A stretch of 64,000 nt of DNA from Hofstenia miamia (GCA_900660155.1 CABFPE010000163.1:191648-255647), one strand, 5' to 3'. Positions 1 to 11,885 are shown, numbered from the stretch's first letter. A program made the numbers and translations. The notes: a model not told the origin generated them from the letters alone.

Positions 1-13
1 ATTATTATTATTA

Positions 14-166
14 CATCTTCCTTCTGTGCTACCGCTCCTCCCCACTTTGGTACTCCCAACTCCTCCAAGTATCTCTTATGCTTCTTACTCACTGCTCCTA
101 GTGCTCCTACAACTACCGGGACTACTTCAACTTTCTTTAACTTCCACAGCATTTCTATTTCCTCTG

Positions 167-170
<4 letters not shown>
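14..170 (-). mobile_element. 3' fragment of an R4/Dong-like LINE
   Basis: Read on the minus strand, this stretch matches the tail of the LINE-derived copy at 36840-36985 nearly base for base, including the region encoding [12 protein letters not shown]-like residues and the [13 protein letters not shown]-like segment. It is flanked on both sides by (ATT)n repeats, as expected for Dong/R4-type LINEs that insert into TAA microsatellites (known for Dong; inferred here). The body is truncated at both ends and ends in a short TAA tail. Plus-strand open frames here are shadows. Family assignment rests on remembered protein similarity. Confidence 0.75.

Positions 171-212
<42 letters not shown>
168..212. 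repeat. (TTA)n microsatellite
   Basis: About 15 uninterrupted TTA units adjoin the LINE fragment. A shorter block of the same repeat, bases 1-13, lies on its other side. Confidence 0.95.
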
Positions 213-832
213 GTTTGGATTTTAGTAATTCAGATTCAACAGATTTTTACACTAGGCTGATATTTCTATAATGGATTTTTCACCTACTCATTAAAATACC
301 AGACTAAGCATACTCTTTGCAAATCGTCTTAATGCTACCCATGCAATTCATACTTAATTAGAAAGTTAGTTGTCCATGTGCATCATTTGAGATTTGAATG
401 TATTTTTTTTAAATTAATGAAGTTAATTTTGCGTTTGAAACACTAGAAAATCTTATCTATAGCATATATGATCAGATTTTCCCATGAGAGTTATATCAAT
501 GAGTAATAAAGAGCATATATGGATTACTCGATTTAAAAAGAAAAAAGTATACAAATATTTTATGACATCAACCATCCTCAAAAACATAAAAGTAATCGAA
601 AGTATATACATAAGATCAATGCAACCAAGTCTTATCACCAAAGATGACTACATATATCAGCACAAATTACCTCTAATCAACGTGTAATTACATAATAATA
701 TCTTTTAATTAAATAATGCACATGTAGAGGGAAAATTTTGTAAATTGACGATGCTCAAGTTGAGCGAAATATATCTTTTAGCTTAATTAAATTTATGGAC
801 TACAGAAAACGGGCTTACTTTGGGAAAAGCTC
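213..832. other. AT-rich stretch, nothing recognised
   Basis: Two overlapping open frames on opposite strands at 453-687 have low complexity and no family resemblance. No gene, RNA or repeat boundary is supported here. Confidence 0.5.
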
Positions 833-1090
833 GTGTACTTTCTGTTTTAAATTTTGTGTTAAACAATTTTATTAAATTGCATTGAGTGATATTGCAGACT
901 TTTAATAATATTTAATGACACAACATTAGGGCATTTTTGCACCACACTTGTCAACGAGCCGACATTTCCAAGCTAGGCTCGGCTCGTTTAAATTTTGTGT
1001 AAGTTCGGTTCGGCTCGCCACATAACATCTTTGAATGAGGCTCGTTTTAGCTCGGTATTTTTTCAAAAATATTGTGCTCAAAGAATTTTA
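833..1090 (+). repeat. Left copy of a distant inverted repeat with GAGCCGAG motifs
   Basis: This about 258-bp stretch is the reverse complement of 10148-10404 with scattered mismatches and small indels. Both begin at GTGTACTTTCTG and end near GCTCAAAGAATTTT. The core carries several CGGCTCG/GGCTCG motifs, the kind of subterminal repeats seen in hAT-type transposon ends. The flanking 833-950 part is shared too, so the repeat is larger than the motif cluster. Confidence 0.8.
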
Positions 1091-2335
1091 GTGTAATGTT
1101 TTTACTAAAATTAAATAATGTATAGTTATTTCCAAGGATTGACCAGTGAAGGAAAATCAATTAATTGAAAGCAAATTGAATTGGGCTTCTCACAAGGAAC
1201 AATTTGTAAACCAAATATTTGGTCTATAATATTTTTTGTCTCAAATAGCAAATGCAAATGACTCCAGTGATATCACTCCTTACTATAAAGATTCCGATAC
1301 TATATGAAGGCTATAATTACATTCTAACATGGGCAGAAAATTCAAAGCTCAAAACTAATAGTAAGAACAGTAAATACATTCAACTTTGCGTAAAATATTA
1401 TCCATTATACTCTTGTGAAATGCACTATCATTCAAATTTGTAACTTCTGCAACATTTTGCAGTTTACTTCGGCAGCAATTGCAAATATACAACGCATGGC
1501 AAAAATTATTGTGAATTTGGAATAGTTTTACCTGACCATTGGAAGGCTACCAATCGTAAACGGAAATAAAATATTTAAGCCTCTGGCTATAATTTCATTA
1601 AGAAATGCAATGCTTGTATGTTGCAGAGATAATGGTCTATTTAGATAAATATCTCATGCAATGTTATACTCCTAACTTTATAAACTATTTCAAAGATTAG
1701 TTTATAGTGGTAGAAGATATAAAATTCTAAAAAAAATCTTACGAAGCAATTATATCTTTTGAATACTTTACTTACAAATTTTAACTAATCTAAAATGTTT
1801 GCGAACCGAAGCACTCAAAAACAGTTTTGCCAATGAAAGTTTTCAATCACTATTTACAAAAAGATATAAAATGTTGAAATTGCAAAGCTAGTCAGCTAGG
1901 GTGCGTCTGTACCGGTCACAGACAAAGGTATGTGGGCACAGCTTCAATAGTACGCGTATGGTTCTGAGCTACTGCATGCCAGCATGCCCATTCTTTTATT
2001 AAATGTCTTATAGAATTTATAAAATAAAAGTTTATGTGAGGCTATACAATAGCAGTGCATTTAATACATTTAAAAAGATTGACTAAGTATAATTGTCACG
2101 TTTTGTAAATTTTGATTTAAGCAGGAATTTGAATTTCAATTAGAAACGTCTACGAAACTTGATGTTGGGCAGCAATGAATAGTTAAAAAGTCCAACACTA
2201 CTCAGTTATAGTTGGTTGCATTACAAAATCCTTATGATTTGATCTATGATAAAAGTAACAAATTTTACACGTTTCATAAGCGGTTTCGTGCGTGTTAATT
2301 AAAATTTGGTAACTTTTCCTTATTTATCATTGGAT
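1091..2335. other. Gene-free AT-rich stretch
   Basis: Only one short unrecognised frame (1252-1443). A brief GC-richer patch lies at 1895-1985. I see no supported feature. Confidence 0.5.
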
Positions 2336-2410
2336 GGATGGCGGACCGGGCCACCCGGTCAATTCCACAGGGCCGGGGGCCTACGGGAATTAGGGCGGGC
2401 AGGGGCATGT
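2336..2410. repeat. GC-rich island with a strong hairpin
   Basis: In otherwise AT-rich DNA this patch is about two-thirds GC. It contains an inverted repeat, GACCGGG and CCCGGTC separated by three bases (about 2344-2360), followed by CAGGGCCGGGGGCC, which resembles the first bases of hAT-type elements. Probably the relic end of a DNA transposon; no partner end was found nearby. Confidence 0.4.
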
Positions 2411-2854
2411 TAATTCTAAGAATGCCAAACACTACCCTACTCTGAGCTTAGCAAGATTATTTGTCAATGAGCGATTATTTTAGCTCTGAGAACTATTTTT
2501 TTAAAGTAGGTCACTGCTGTACATTGGTGGCTATTTCCACGCAGTTGTTGACATTTCCTGGAGAAAAATAATGTCAAAATTATCGCGTTTTTTAAACTAA
2601 TTTTGAATATTTACAACTTGCTCTTGATACATCAGAATTTGGCTTAGCATAAACATCTTTACTTTAATGTGACGGCCTTGCTTTTGTTGACCTGCTAGAA
2701 GATCAAAAACATGGTTGGAAAGTACAAAGAAATTAGACCTATGTTTTTGCTCATGGTTTACCAAATTTCAAACCGTTTTTTTTGTTGTAGAGGCGATATG
2801 TCTGTCTAAGAAACTAATCTGTAACTAGAATGACGTCATCATACGCGCAATTTG

Positions 2855-2872
2855 AAATGTCCCATCTGTAAC
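2855..2872 (+). repeat. TGTCCCATCTGT motif, copy 1
   Basis: The 12-mer TGTCCCATCTGT occurs here and again, in the same orientation, near 4365 and 4577, bracketing the decayed ORF at 2940-4273. These may be part of the element's terminal or subterminal sequence. Confidence 0.6.
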
Positions 2873-2939
2873 AGAAAATTAGATAAAGCAGTAGTATTTT
2901 CTTAGTTCCTTCTCAAATTGTTTTCTTTTTATCATTTTT

Positions 2940-4273
2940 TTATTTAGAGATATTCGCTTGTTGTACATCATACAAAGGAAAACGAATCTCGTCGGAAAGC
3001 AGAAAAGGAGAAGAGAAGCAAATGTCAGCTGAAGAAAAGAAAAAATAGAGGGAGAAAGAGCGATTGTGGAAATGCAAATATCGAAAAGGGTTGAAGTTAC
3101 AATCAAGCATACACACACCAACTTCAGCAACTTCAGCTACTAGTTCAATGTCTTCATATTCGATATCGAGATCAACGAAGCATGCTGAGCGGAATTTACC
3201 ACAGAGTCCTGGAAAACGATTACAAGTTGTCAAGAAATTGGCAGACAAATACAATGTAATCAAATCGTCTGCCAATGTTAATACTTTTTCTTCAATTTCC
3301 GCTATATCTTTCGATCTAAAAGAAATATGCAGTTTATATTTTTAATAAGAAAATTGTTGAAAATTTCAAACTGACATATCCTGAATATCATTTCAGCAAA
3401 ATTGAAGTACAAAGTGACGGCGCCTCACTATATTTTAAGTCAAATTAAACCCTTACCTTAATGACTACATTCTCTGAAAATATTACCTGGAATTTTACTG
3501 CAATCAGGCATGGTAAGGGAGCTGTTGACCGGATTGGAAGTACAATTAAACAGCGAGTAGCTGAGGCAGTTAAGTTATAGCTATAACACTTGTAATTAAT
3601 AACTCAGTTGATTTTGCTAATGCTGTGATAAGAGCGTGCCCTAACATGATGACAATATTTGTAGGAAGACAAGAGATAACAGACGAAATAGCAAACATTG
3701 ATAGATAGTGTAAAGCAAAGGCATCCTTACCTGGCATTAGAGCTAGATACTAAATATCATCTGTTATCTCCAATAATAAAATTGCAGCTTTCTTCTGCAC
3801 CAAAAAAAATCAAAAAAGGCATTAGAGGAATGCATTGCTTTTGAACTCTTTCGCCTTATTTGATTATAAGTGTTTTCGCTATTCAAAAGACTCAGTTGAA
3901 TATGGAAGTGTCGTTTCCAATGAAAATGAAGACATTCACAGCATGGATAAGCAAGATTAATGTGACGAGATTGATGTTGAAGGCTTTGACGGATTACGCC
4001 AACATGAAGGCCTATTGTCTCTTTTCCCATCAAATTTGCTGCTTAGCATCTACGTCCTTGTTCGATTCGCATAGAAAGAGCAGTTTTACTGTGTTGGTAT
4101 ATTGAATCGGTAACAAATAACGAGTTTTTAGTAAAATTTTACCGCAAGAAACTCTCTTCTTTGGTCAGCTGTCTTTCGCTGAGCCATATAAAAAGGATAT
4201 TGTTAAGGTGACACCATCACAGATTAGCGGTATTCTGCTAAAACCTAATATCAGTCAAAAAGTTGAGTTTTAG
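2940..4273 (+). pseudogene. Decayed transposon ORF of unnamed family
   Basis: Conceptual translation on the plus strand gives fragments in order: a basic Lys/Arg-rich N-terminal part (about 2960-3090); a segment around 3190-3260 reading NLPQSPGKRLQVVKKLA; a segment at 3508-3575 reading HGKGAVDRIGSTIKQRVAEA; and a final piece at 4160-4273 ending SQISGILLKPNISQKVEF before a stop. The NLPxSPxKRxxVVxKLA and HGKGxxDxxGxxxKR patterns recall a group of uncharacterised animal transposon-borne proteins. I cannot name the superfamily. The reading frame is broken several times, so this is a fossil. The TGTCCCATCTGT repeats at 2859, 4365 and 4577 bracket it. Confidence 0.55.
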
Positions 4274-4349
4274 TTGTTTATGTTTATTCTTTTATGCTTT
4301 TTTTATTAAGTTGTGTTTTATTAAATACATCTCACCTTGTTATATTTGT

Positions 4350-4372
4350 ATGGGACCTGGATAGTGTCCCAT
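4350..4372. repeat. Hairpin with TGTCCCATCTGT motif, copy 2
   Basis: ATGGGAC at 4350-4356 pairs with GTCCCAT at 4366-4372 across a 9-base loop. The right arm is part of the motif repeated at 2859 and 4577. It could be the folded end of the element whose decayed ORF precedes it. Confidence 0.5.
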
Positions 4373-4571
4373 CTGTAGCAGCTAAATGTCACGACGTCTG
4401 CAAAGTTATACACAGAGAATATTTCCTAAAATCTAGAGAGTTTCATTAAACAGTTCTTACTATTTAATGCAAGGGAATTACCGCTAGACAACCGTTTTTT
4501 AATGAAGGAGTTATATGTAGCACAAACATAGAGCCATCAGAATTTCTGAAAGTCGTAAATGAAATGTAAAT

Positions 4572-4590
4572 TAAATGTCCCATCTGTGAC
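4572..4590 (+). repeat. TGTCCCATCTGT motif, copy 3
   Basis: Third same-strand occurrence of the 12-mer, 210 bp after copy 2. It may mark the outer edge of the unnamed element beginning near 2859. Confidence 0.5.
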
Positions 4591-4734
4591 ATCTAAAAAG
4601 AAAGTAAATGTTTGCATAAGTAGCGCATAAAGTTAAATTTATTTGCTGAAAATCATAAGTAAACTATAAAAGATTTGATAATCACCGATATACTAACCCT
4701 TAAGATCATGTTTTTGCATGTTTCCAGGATTCTT

Positions 4735-4935
4735 GCTCCAGCGTTTATTATCTTTTTTCCATTCTGTAACGATGGAATTAGCCGGGTTCCGATGCTTTTA
4801 TTGCAACCCGAAATTCAACTAATAAGCGTTTAATGCATTTCACCCAACCCAAAAATTCATCAATCAATGTCAAGCCTGGAAATTGGTCAAACTTTTTGGA
4901 CCCGATATGTCTTCATATATATTGAGCCGACTGCA
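4735..4935. repeat. hAT-like relic with ACCCGA/CCCAACCC motifs
   Basis: Carries CCGGGTTCCGATG, AACCCGAAATTC, CACCCAACCCA and a segment (about 4868-4915, TCAAACTTTTTGGAC) shared with 60728-60745. Short CCCAACCC/ACCCGA repeats occur in subterminal regions of some hAT elements; the assignment is an inference. Confidence 0.4.
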
Positions 4936-5059
4936 CCAAAACGAACAAAACTATGTGTTTTCAGACATAACTATCAAGCCAGTAGTGGGAAAAAATAGTA
5001 AGGTACTATTTACGTTATTGTTTCAAAAGTAAAAGTATATTCTTTAATTGAGGTTAAGG

Positions 5060-5512
5060 TTACAAAGGTGTCCCACAGTGTACTATTTAGGGCCTTTGTT
5101 TTTTTCGTTGTACGTAAAGGATAATCAAATAGAAATGTCAATTGATAACAATCTCTTTCAACTGCTAAAATATTTTAACATGCACAATTTAAGGCAGCAG
5201 GAGCAATTACGAAACCAGTAAGTGGTTACACTGCATTGCAATCACATTGTCTAACAGTAGCATTTGACGTGCGATACTTTCACATTTAATAGATCACAAG
5301 TTGAATCCTTAAAATATCTTGGAATAACAATCTATAATAAATTGAACTATTCAAATCACATAAGCATTGTATTACGCAAAATGGAAATGGGAAAAAATAA
5401 TACTTCTCATGTAGGAAAGTTTGTAAATTGCAAAAAGAAATCAATGTTGGTTAACTTTCTAGTATCATGTCATTATAGATACTGTAATGTTACATTTAAT
5501 AACAAATAACCA
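5060..5512 (+). mobile_element. Decayed LINE reverse transcriptase, C-terminal part
   Basis: Conceptual translation shows a degraded GVPQ-xx-GP-x-FF motif near 5068-5105 (the GVPQGSxLGPLLF region of jockey/CR1/RTE-type reverse transcriptases), then a clean 81-codon open stretch 5264-5509. That stretch carries VESLKYLGITIYNKLNYSNHI and SCHYRYCNVTF, matching the KYLGVxIDxxLNFxxHI and xSxFNYCPLxW blocks that follow the catalytic palm in these enzymes. The YxDD box is not preserved and stops lie between the parts. It is a 5'-truncated, dead copy. The clade (jockey- versus CR1-like) cannot be settled from this piece. Confidence 0.7.
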
Positions 5513-7680
5513 CCGATTAATAAATAAAATCGATTCGCCAATTAATTGACAGCAAATATTTATAATGATCATTAATAGTATAGAAATGACAAAAACTCAT
5601 TTTATAGTCAAGATGGTGCTTCATAGTTTACAACATATTTTTTATTAATATATGCGCCTTCAACTTAATCGCAAATATCTAAATTCAGGAAAGTAAAGCT
5701 TAAAAATTTTTTTTTACACATTCATTTTTAAACTCAACAATTACACTATAGAATCATTTACAAACTAAAGCATAACGAATGAAAAAATTACATAAAATTT
5801 TAAAGTCAAATTAATTACTACCTAAATATAATGAATATATCCCAAAAATCGTTTCGACTAAAAAGAAAAGTATTTCAGTTTTTCAAAAAGTATTATTAAT
5901 TAGCAAAAACTCGCTAAACTGTAAATTCTAAATCCATGTTTTTGTTGTTTTTTTGCTTTTTGTATTTTTTGTATTTTATGTTGATATTGACGCATTAGAT
6001 ATATATATATGAAACATGTATAGTATTTTCCTGACTAAATTGAAAAATTATTATTCATCCCATTTTTCTTTAATAAATTTCAAAGATGTTTTATAACATG
6101 CTGAAGTTGAATCACTACTAGCTTCATGGGAATTGTTTTTTTAAACTTAATTAAATGTAGCAATCGGTAGTTCTAATTCCAATTTTTCAAATTATATAAA
6201 ACAAAAGACAGGAGGTTGGACCGTAAGAAAGGTGTGGTATTCCCTCATGAGCTTATTTCCTTCACTATTACGCGTTAGTGCTTCATACATTACTGTTTCA
6301 GTGCAAAAATATTGCGTATGACAAAACATCAAAAACGGGTTTATGGTAAAATCATTACTGATCAATTGCTCAAATGCAATCTTTCAGCATTACTGATTCT
6401 GGGTCATAGAAATGTAGGATATGTGGAAAGTTATCCAGCAGTTAAATAGTACACCTACCGAAAAAAAATATATAAAAACTTGATTTTGAAAACTTTGCAT
6501 TTGCGCTATTTTTGTTCTTAAAAACGACATCGATATGTATTTTGACAACTGTATATTTTATATATTTTTCATTTCTAACTGTTGTGATTCAATCTTATTT
6601 TTATGTAGAATTTGGGGAATGGAATGTCTGATTAAAAAGCTTGAGTGAACACAGATCAAATCATTTCAATAAAAAGTAATGAAATAATATTTTTACTTGC
6701 CATTTCAAATGTGTTGCGTTTTCCTTAAATGTAGCATGTTATTTAAAATTATTTAGTAGATAGGAGTCTTATATATTGTTTAGAGCTTTGTTTCTTAAAA
6801 ATCAGTCTTTGGCATTTAAACGATTTTAGCGAATTATTGAATTTCTATATAAAAATAATGCTTTTTATAATATAAAGCAAATTTCACTAAAATAATGGAA
6901 AAAGTGTTAATTGCTAATATTAGTAATTTTAATTAAAATTGCTAGGATAATCATTAGAAAACAAATATGACAAAATAATAAAAAATGCAGTGTTAATTTC
7001 AGAAACTGAAGACAGTTTTATTTTTGACAAATCTTCCAATATTACAAATTTAGCATAAAAGCTTCTTTTAACAATGTTGATAAGAAAGTATACAAAATGT
7101 TGTGAAATTATTAACAATCAAAATCAAATTTTCTATTTTTTGTTTCAATAATGCATTCAATGATTAATTACCCGCAATCAAAACGCTCATTGTATTTTTA
7201 GAAACTGGTCATATTCAGAATTACCCACTTTTGGGGTAAATGTTGCTAGAATTTGTATGTCCATTTTCTGTGTGACTTAATAGAATGTTTTATGTTGTAA
7301 ATATCTATATGTTCTACATTAATAAAGTTAAAGTGCCCACCACGATATTAAGTAGTTTTTTGTTATATAGAATATTTAAAATGTCACAGTGTTATCCTAT
7401 TAAATGCATTATTATTTTATTTTATGCATTCCAAAAGTCTAACACATAGGCTTAAGGAGAAAAACAAGATTTATCAACCTAATCTTACACAATTTCATGT
7501 TGCAAATTTTTAGCTTCTTATGCCCCTGGATAGAGACAAAACCAAAATATATGCTCTAAAATCCAAGCAATTAAGCATCGATTTTATAGAACCATATGAA
7601 AATTTGAAATTCTTTGCTAAGTTAGTGATAAGCTTTGGCAATGAATTATGAACTAATGAAAGATTCGGTCTTCTCTACAT
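5513..7680. other. Gene-free AT-rich stretch
   Basis: Very AT-rich, with oligo-T/A runs. The short minus-strand frame at 6929-7117 is low complexity. Nothing recognised. Confidence 0.5.
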
Positions 7681-7681
7681 G

Positions 7682-7687
<6 letters not shown>

Positions 7688-7729
<42 letters not shown>
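7688..7729. repeat. (TA)n microsatellite
   Basis: About 20 TA units with one GT interruption. Confidence 0.95.
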
Positions 7730-8439
7730 GTCACTTCCACGAAAATGGGGACATTGGTTTGAAAATATTCACTAACCCAATATAGTTCATATCATATACC
7801 ATTAGAAAACTAAAAATGTCCGGAAATGAAATTTTTAATTTACATCGACTTCAATTTTATTATTTCTTCTTCATACCAATTTATTCACACAGGAAATAAA
7901 AGCTACCAAAATGTATGTTTGTGCTGAAATAATTACTTAAATGTATATAGTGACTGTCCATTTCATCAAATTAAAAATTTCTTTCGATGTGACACACAGG
8001 CAGTAAAGCCTTTTGTAATGCTCCATTCCTTGCGTAGTTTTGCTACATCACATAGCCCTGAGGATGTAATGAAATTTCTGTTTTGTGAAGACTATGATGT
8101 CCGACACCAAATTTTGGATACTTTAGTTTAAATTTTTAAAAAAACTTCAACTGCAGCATAATTTTTTTGCAAAACCATGCCTAATGATTGTCTGTCATAA
8201 TGCAATAATTAAATTATTAAACAAGTACAAATTTACTAATTTTTTTTCAATTTGTTGTTGTAACGTCCAACACTTTGTGGGGGTGGACGTTAAAAGAGCA
8301 ATTTATATTTCAAATAATTTAGCTCTATTGACGATTTAATTTTAATTACATTTATATTCGTTGATGTTTTTTTAAATTTAACATGTATTTAATTTTGGGT
8401 TTTCTTAATTGCTTATGCAAAACAATGTTTAAAAGTGCA
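7730..8439. other. Gene-free AT-rich stretch
   Basis: No coding or repeat signal recognised, apart from an imperfect inverted pair AACGTCCA/TGGACGTT at 8262-8293 that could form a small hairpin. Confidence 0.4.
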
Positions 8440-8441
8440 AA

Positions 8442-9063
8442 TGGAGGCGTCTCCGGATATTAAAAGGTGTGTTGCTGCGAATGTTAGATCACGGAAGCCT
8501 TAAAAAATTAATTTATAGGCAGAAATTTGAAGATAAAGCTTGAAGTGGCTATACTGGTATTGAAAAAAATGAAAGGGTTACTCAGAAAAGAGTTGCATTA
8601 TATAGAGAAAGGCGTCTTAGAATAAATAATTCATCCAATGTTTCAGCTAATTAAAGAACTACTTCACGAGCTGCTACATTAGTACACAAATCTACTTCGA
8701 ACAGATCATGTCTTTTATTGGAAAATTTGGGTAGTACGTCTCTAGACCATTATACATGTTCTAGTCGTAGAAATTCTCTTTCTAGAGACTCTGTTGAGGA
8801 AAATTGAAAGAACATTTAAAAATTCATCATATTTACATGATTATATTAGCGTATTTTTACATGGATCGCACGATAAAATCATTCTGTCTTCCAAAGGTGG
8901 CAAGCAGATTATGCAGAAATGTATATTGAGATTTCCCTTATGGAATTATATGCGTTGTAAAATATGTATATCAACTAAATATGACCAATATTTGAATTTT
9001 TTACAGTCAAAATTAGGTTATAAGCAATATTCACAAAGTAAAATCAAAGGCTTAGAATTTATG

Positions 9064-9065
<2 letters not shown>
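8442..9065 (+). pseudogene. Unrecognised decayed ORF
   Basis: A broken plus-strand reading has a basic, charged first half (around 8560-8640, ERVTQKRVALYRERRLRI) and a Ser/Arg-rich stretch near 8660-8800. It ends in an intact piece at 8794-9065 containing NSSYLHDYISVFLHGSHDK and CILRFPLWNYMRCKICIST, which runs into a (TA)n microsatellite. The sequence complexity is protein-like, and stops interrupt the first half. I recognise no family; a dead transposon ORF is the likeliest reading. Confidence 0.3.

Positions 9066-9104
<39 letters not shown>
9066..9104. repeat. (TA)n microsatellite
   Basis: About 19 TA units that truncate the open frame to their left. Confidence 0.95.
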
Positions 9105-9106
<2 letters not shown>

Positions 9107-9930
9107 AATTGAATTTTTATAACCCTCAGAATTCTGTTTGTCATCATTCAATTATTATTTTTATTGTGCCATTTACTTCATTTTCTTTAAATATTTGTGT
9201 TTCATAGGATCCAAAGCTGTCTTCACGAAAACTACAGCACTTTTGATTAATTTCGCTACCGTTATCAAAAATGCACAATTCTTATTTTTAGAGCGAATTC
9301 AAGTGCATAATCAACACTATCTAATCGTTTCTACATCTATTTTGCATTTAATTATAATGCTCTAATCATTAAGACGAACAAATCTCTAATAAAAAAATAC
9401 GAATTTTCTGAATCGGGTTCTAACTTTTAATAATACGCTTTCTATCTTTTGTAAGATTGGAAAATATTTGCTAAGAATTGAAAGTAGGTAGGCCGACAGT
9501 AACTCCCAACAAATGTCGTCGGTACGAAAATAACTAAGTCACATTTTTTGATTACAGAATATTTGAACTACATGCACTGTACGACGCTTCATATTTACTT
9601 ATTTTTGTAGAAAAAGAGCAAACGAATAATTTTCCTTAAATTCTTGTACATCTGTTCTTTTGATGCATCATTTGTTGTTTGAAGGTTTTGGATTAAAATC
9701 TGTGTTCTAGCATTTATTGCTATTATCCACCATGTATTACTATATGTATAACAATCTCACAGAAACAGTATAAATGTGTGAAATAAACAAAAACATGTTA
9801 TTTTCAAACTATTGCTTTATCCTTAACATGTCTAGTCCTACTTTTTTATTTTTTTCCAATTAAAATTAATTCCCTTTAAGATATGGTCACATTTCTGTGA
9901 TAGCACTTTCGTAACGATTTTGTTAAGATA
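9105..9930. other. Gene-free AT-rich stretch
   Basis: A short unrecognised frame at 9138-9365 only. No supported feature. Confidence 0.5.
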
Positions 9931-10015
9931 AGTGCAAACCAAACTTTTTAACGAGCCGAGCACTTAATGAGCCGAGCCGAGCTTGAGCACAACACTTGAT
10001 GTACAACGAGCCTAT
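9931..10015. repeat. GAGCCGAG cluster, second end of a possible hAT-like element
   Basis: AACGAGCCGAGC and GAGCCGAGCCGAGC occur here, about 220 bp from the inverse cluster at 10220-10262. The outer bases TGCAAACCAAACTTTTTAAC are similar to TGCACCACACTTGTCAAC at about 956-973 of the left inverted copy. The two clusters at 9931-10262 may be the subterminal parts of one short element. Confidence 0.45.
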
Positions 10016-10147
10016 TTTAGGCAAAGCAAGTTTATAGTTCTGCTTGTTAATTTGATTATTGAAATTTTTCTTATTTTTTGCAGTCAGTCTGCCTTTCCTA
10101 TAATCCTATTTAAGAAATGTTTATTAAAAAATAGGAAGAGCTATGTA

Positions 10148-10404
10148 AAAAATTCTTTGAGCACAATATTTTTAAAAAAATACCGAGCTAAAACGAATCT
10201 CATTCAAAGATTTTATTGGCGAGCCGAGCCGAACTTACACAAGATTTAAACGAGCCGAGCTTGGAATGGAAATGTCGACTGGTTGACAAATCTGGTGCAA
10301 ACATGCCCTAATGTTGTGTCATTAAATATTATTAAAACTGTGCAATATCACTCAATGCAATTTTATAAAATTGTTCAAAACAAAATTTAAAACAGAAAGT
10401 ACAC
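10148..10404 (-). repeat. Right copy of the distant inverted repeat
   Basis: Reverse complement of 833-1090, with roughly 85-90% identity by eye and no large indels. The copies lie about 9 kb apart. Confidence 0.8.
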
Positions 10405-10900
10405 CAACTAAGAATCTTAACTCAGAGCAAGCAGCAAACTTATGCACTAATGAGACACTTTATCTATACATGTTCTCTGCTGAATAACATAAACATAAGT
10501 ACCAACAGCGAGTAAATAACTTTTTCGCCTGGTGAATTTCTACTTTATTTAGTGTTAGTAAACTAAAGTCATGAAATAAACTACAATATTTACAAATTTC
10601 ATTTCCATTGTACCATGTTAAGTACATAAATCTGGTAATTCTAACCAAGCATAGTCACAAGTCTTCTAATTCCACTAGTTAATTAAATCAATTCAGTAAA
10701 TTTAATCATTGATCAAGTAGATCCATTAATAATATTAAAATAACATTGCTGTATAGAACAACTGTTCTTCGACATCCACAATAAGATCCTGGAATAAGTT
10801 ACAACAAAATATTAGATCAATTACAAATTTAAGAAAATTTAGGAAAATGCTAAACGAAAAGCTTTTAGCTAATCAGTACAAATTTGGAACATCAATGAAG
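10405..10900. other. Gene-free AT-rich stretch
   Basis: One low-complexity minus-strand frame (10460-10648). Nothing recognised. Confidence 0.4.
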
Positions 10901-10929
10901 CAGTTTAATAAATGGCGAAATATATAAAA

Positions 10930-11144
10930 TGAAATTATTTGATTTCTAACTTTTGATTGTCTTTTGTTTGTGTGTATGTTCTATGTTTATAAACTATATT
11001 AATTTTTATAGTAGCTTTATTTGCAATTTATGGTATTACCTTGAAATTTTGAGACATATAATTTTATAAAAAGCCTTTATTTTCATAAATTTAAATGGAT
11101 GTTCTTATCCGTTTTAAAATAAAAGTTTATTATTATTATTATAT
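10930..11144 (+). mobile_element. Probable LINE 3' tail ending in (ATT)n
   Basis: A T-rich non-coding stretch with TTTGTGTGTATG and TTATCCGTTTTAAAATAAAAG ends in ATTATTATTATT at about 11131-11144. Jockey/CR1-like LINEs of invertebrates often end this way: T-rich 3' UTR, an AATAAA-like signal and a short (ATT)n tail. No coding part adjoins, so the call is tentative. Confidence 0.35.
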
Positions 11145-11790
11145 TTTGTCAAAATCATTCAAAATTTGACGGTAGCCACAACGAACTAATAAAAGCTATC
11201 AAAGAATATATATATATAGATATAAAGCTAAGACTTTATCCTGTACATTTATTAAACATACATACAAAATATAAATAGGAAAATTACAAAATAGGGCTAC
11301 AAAATTGCTCACTTAAAGCCTTCGTTGTTCTGAATCTTGCACTTAGCTGTATCTCTTGTTGAATATACTTGGAAATTTCACTTGTCTACGGGAAATGAGA
11401 GATGGAGTGAATAGTTTGTTCATTGGGTGGTAATGGTCCTTACGTATATTCTTAACTCTGGGTTATGTCATAATTAAGATCATAGTCTAATTTGGCGAAC
11501 AGCTTGATAGATTGTCAGAGTTTAGTTCTTTGTTTTTACGTAAGTCCAGATGTAAATAATAAACTATGTAACAACTTTGACTGAATGTATCGATTAAATG
11601 TGAAAAAAATCCTGTTGTGATTTAGGAAAAACAATTTTACTGATATCGCTTTAACAGTTACATATAATGACATAATTATATATATATACTAACGATATGT
11701 ATTGTTTTCACTAATAATTAATAGTTTAACTAAATTAAAATTTAAAATTGCGTTCGATGACATTTATATTATAATGTGAATGGAAAATGG
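11145..11790. other. Gene-free AT-rich stretch
   Basis: Contains short TA runs at 11207-11224 and 11678-11691. Nothing else recognised. Confidence 0.4.
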
Positions 11791-11885
11791 CAGGGTTAAC
11801 CCATGGACTGTGGTGGGACGTAGGACAACGTTTTTCTAAAATGGGTACCCAAGGTGTAAAATCATTCTTTAGTTGAGAAACGCTG
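11791..11885. mobile_element. Short hAT-like relic
   Basis: The segment starts CAGGGTTAACCCATGG and ends TTAGTTGAGAAACGCTG. The reverse complement of that end, CAGCGTTTCTCAAC, resembles the CAGNGGTTCTCAAC ends of Charlie-type hAT elements. No 8-bp target duplication is visible, so the two ends may not belong together. Confidence 0.35.
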
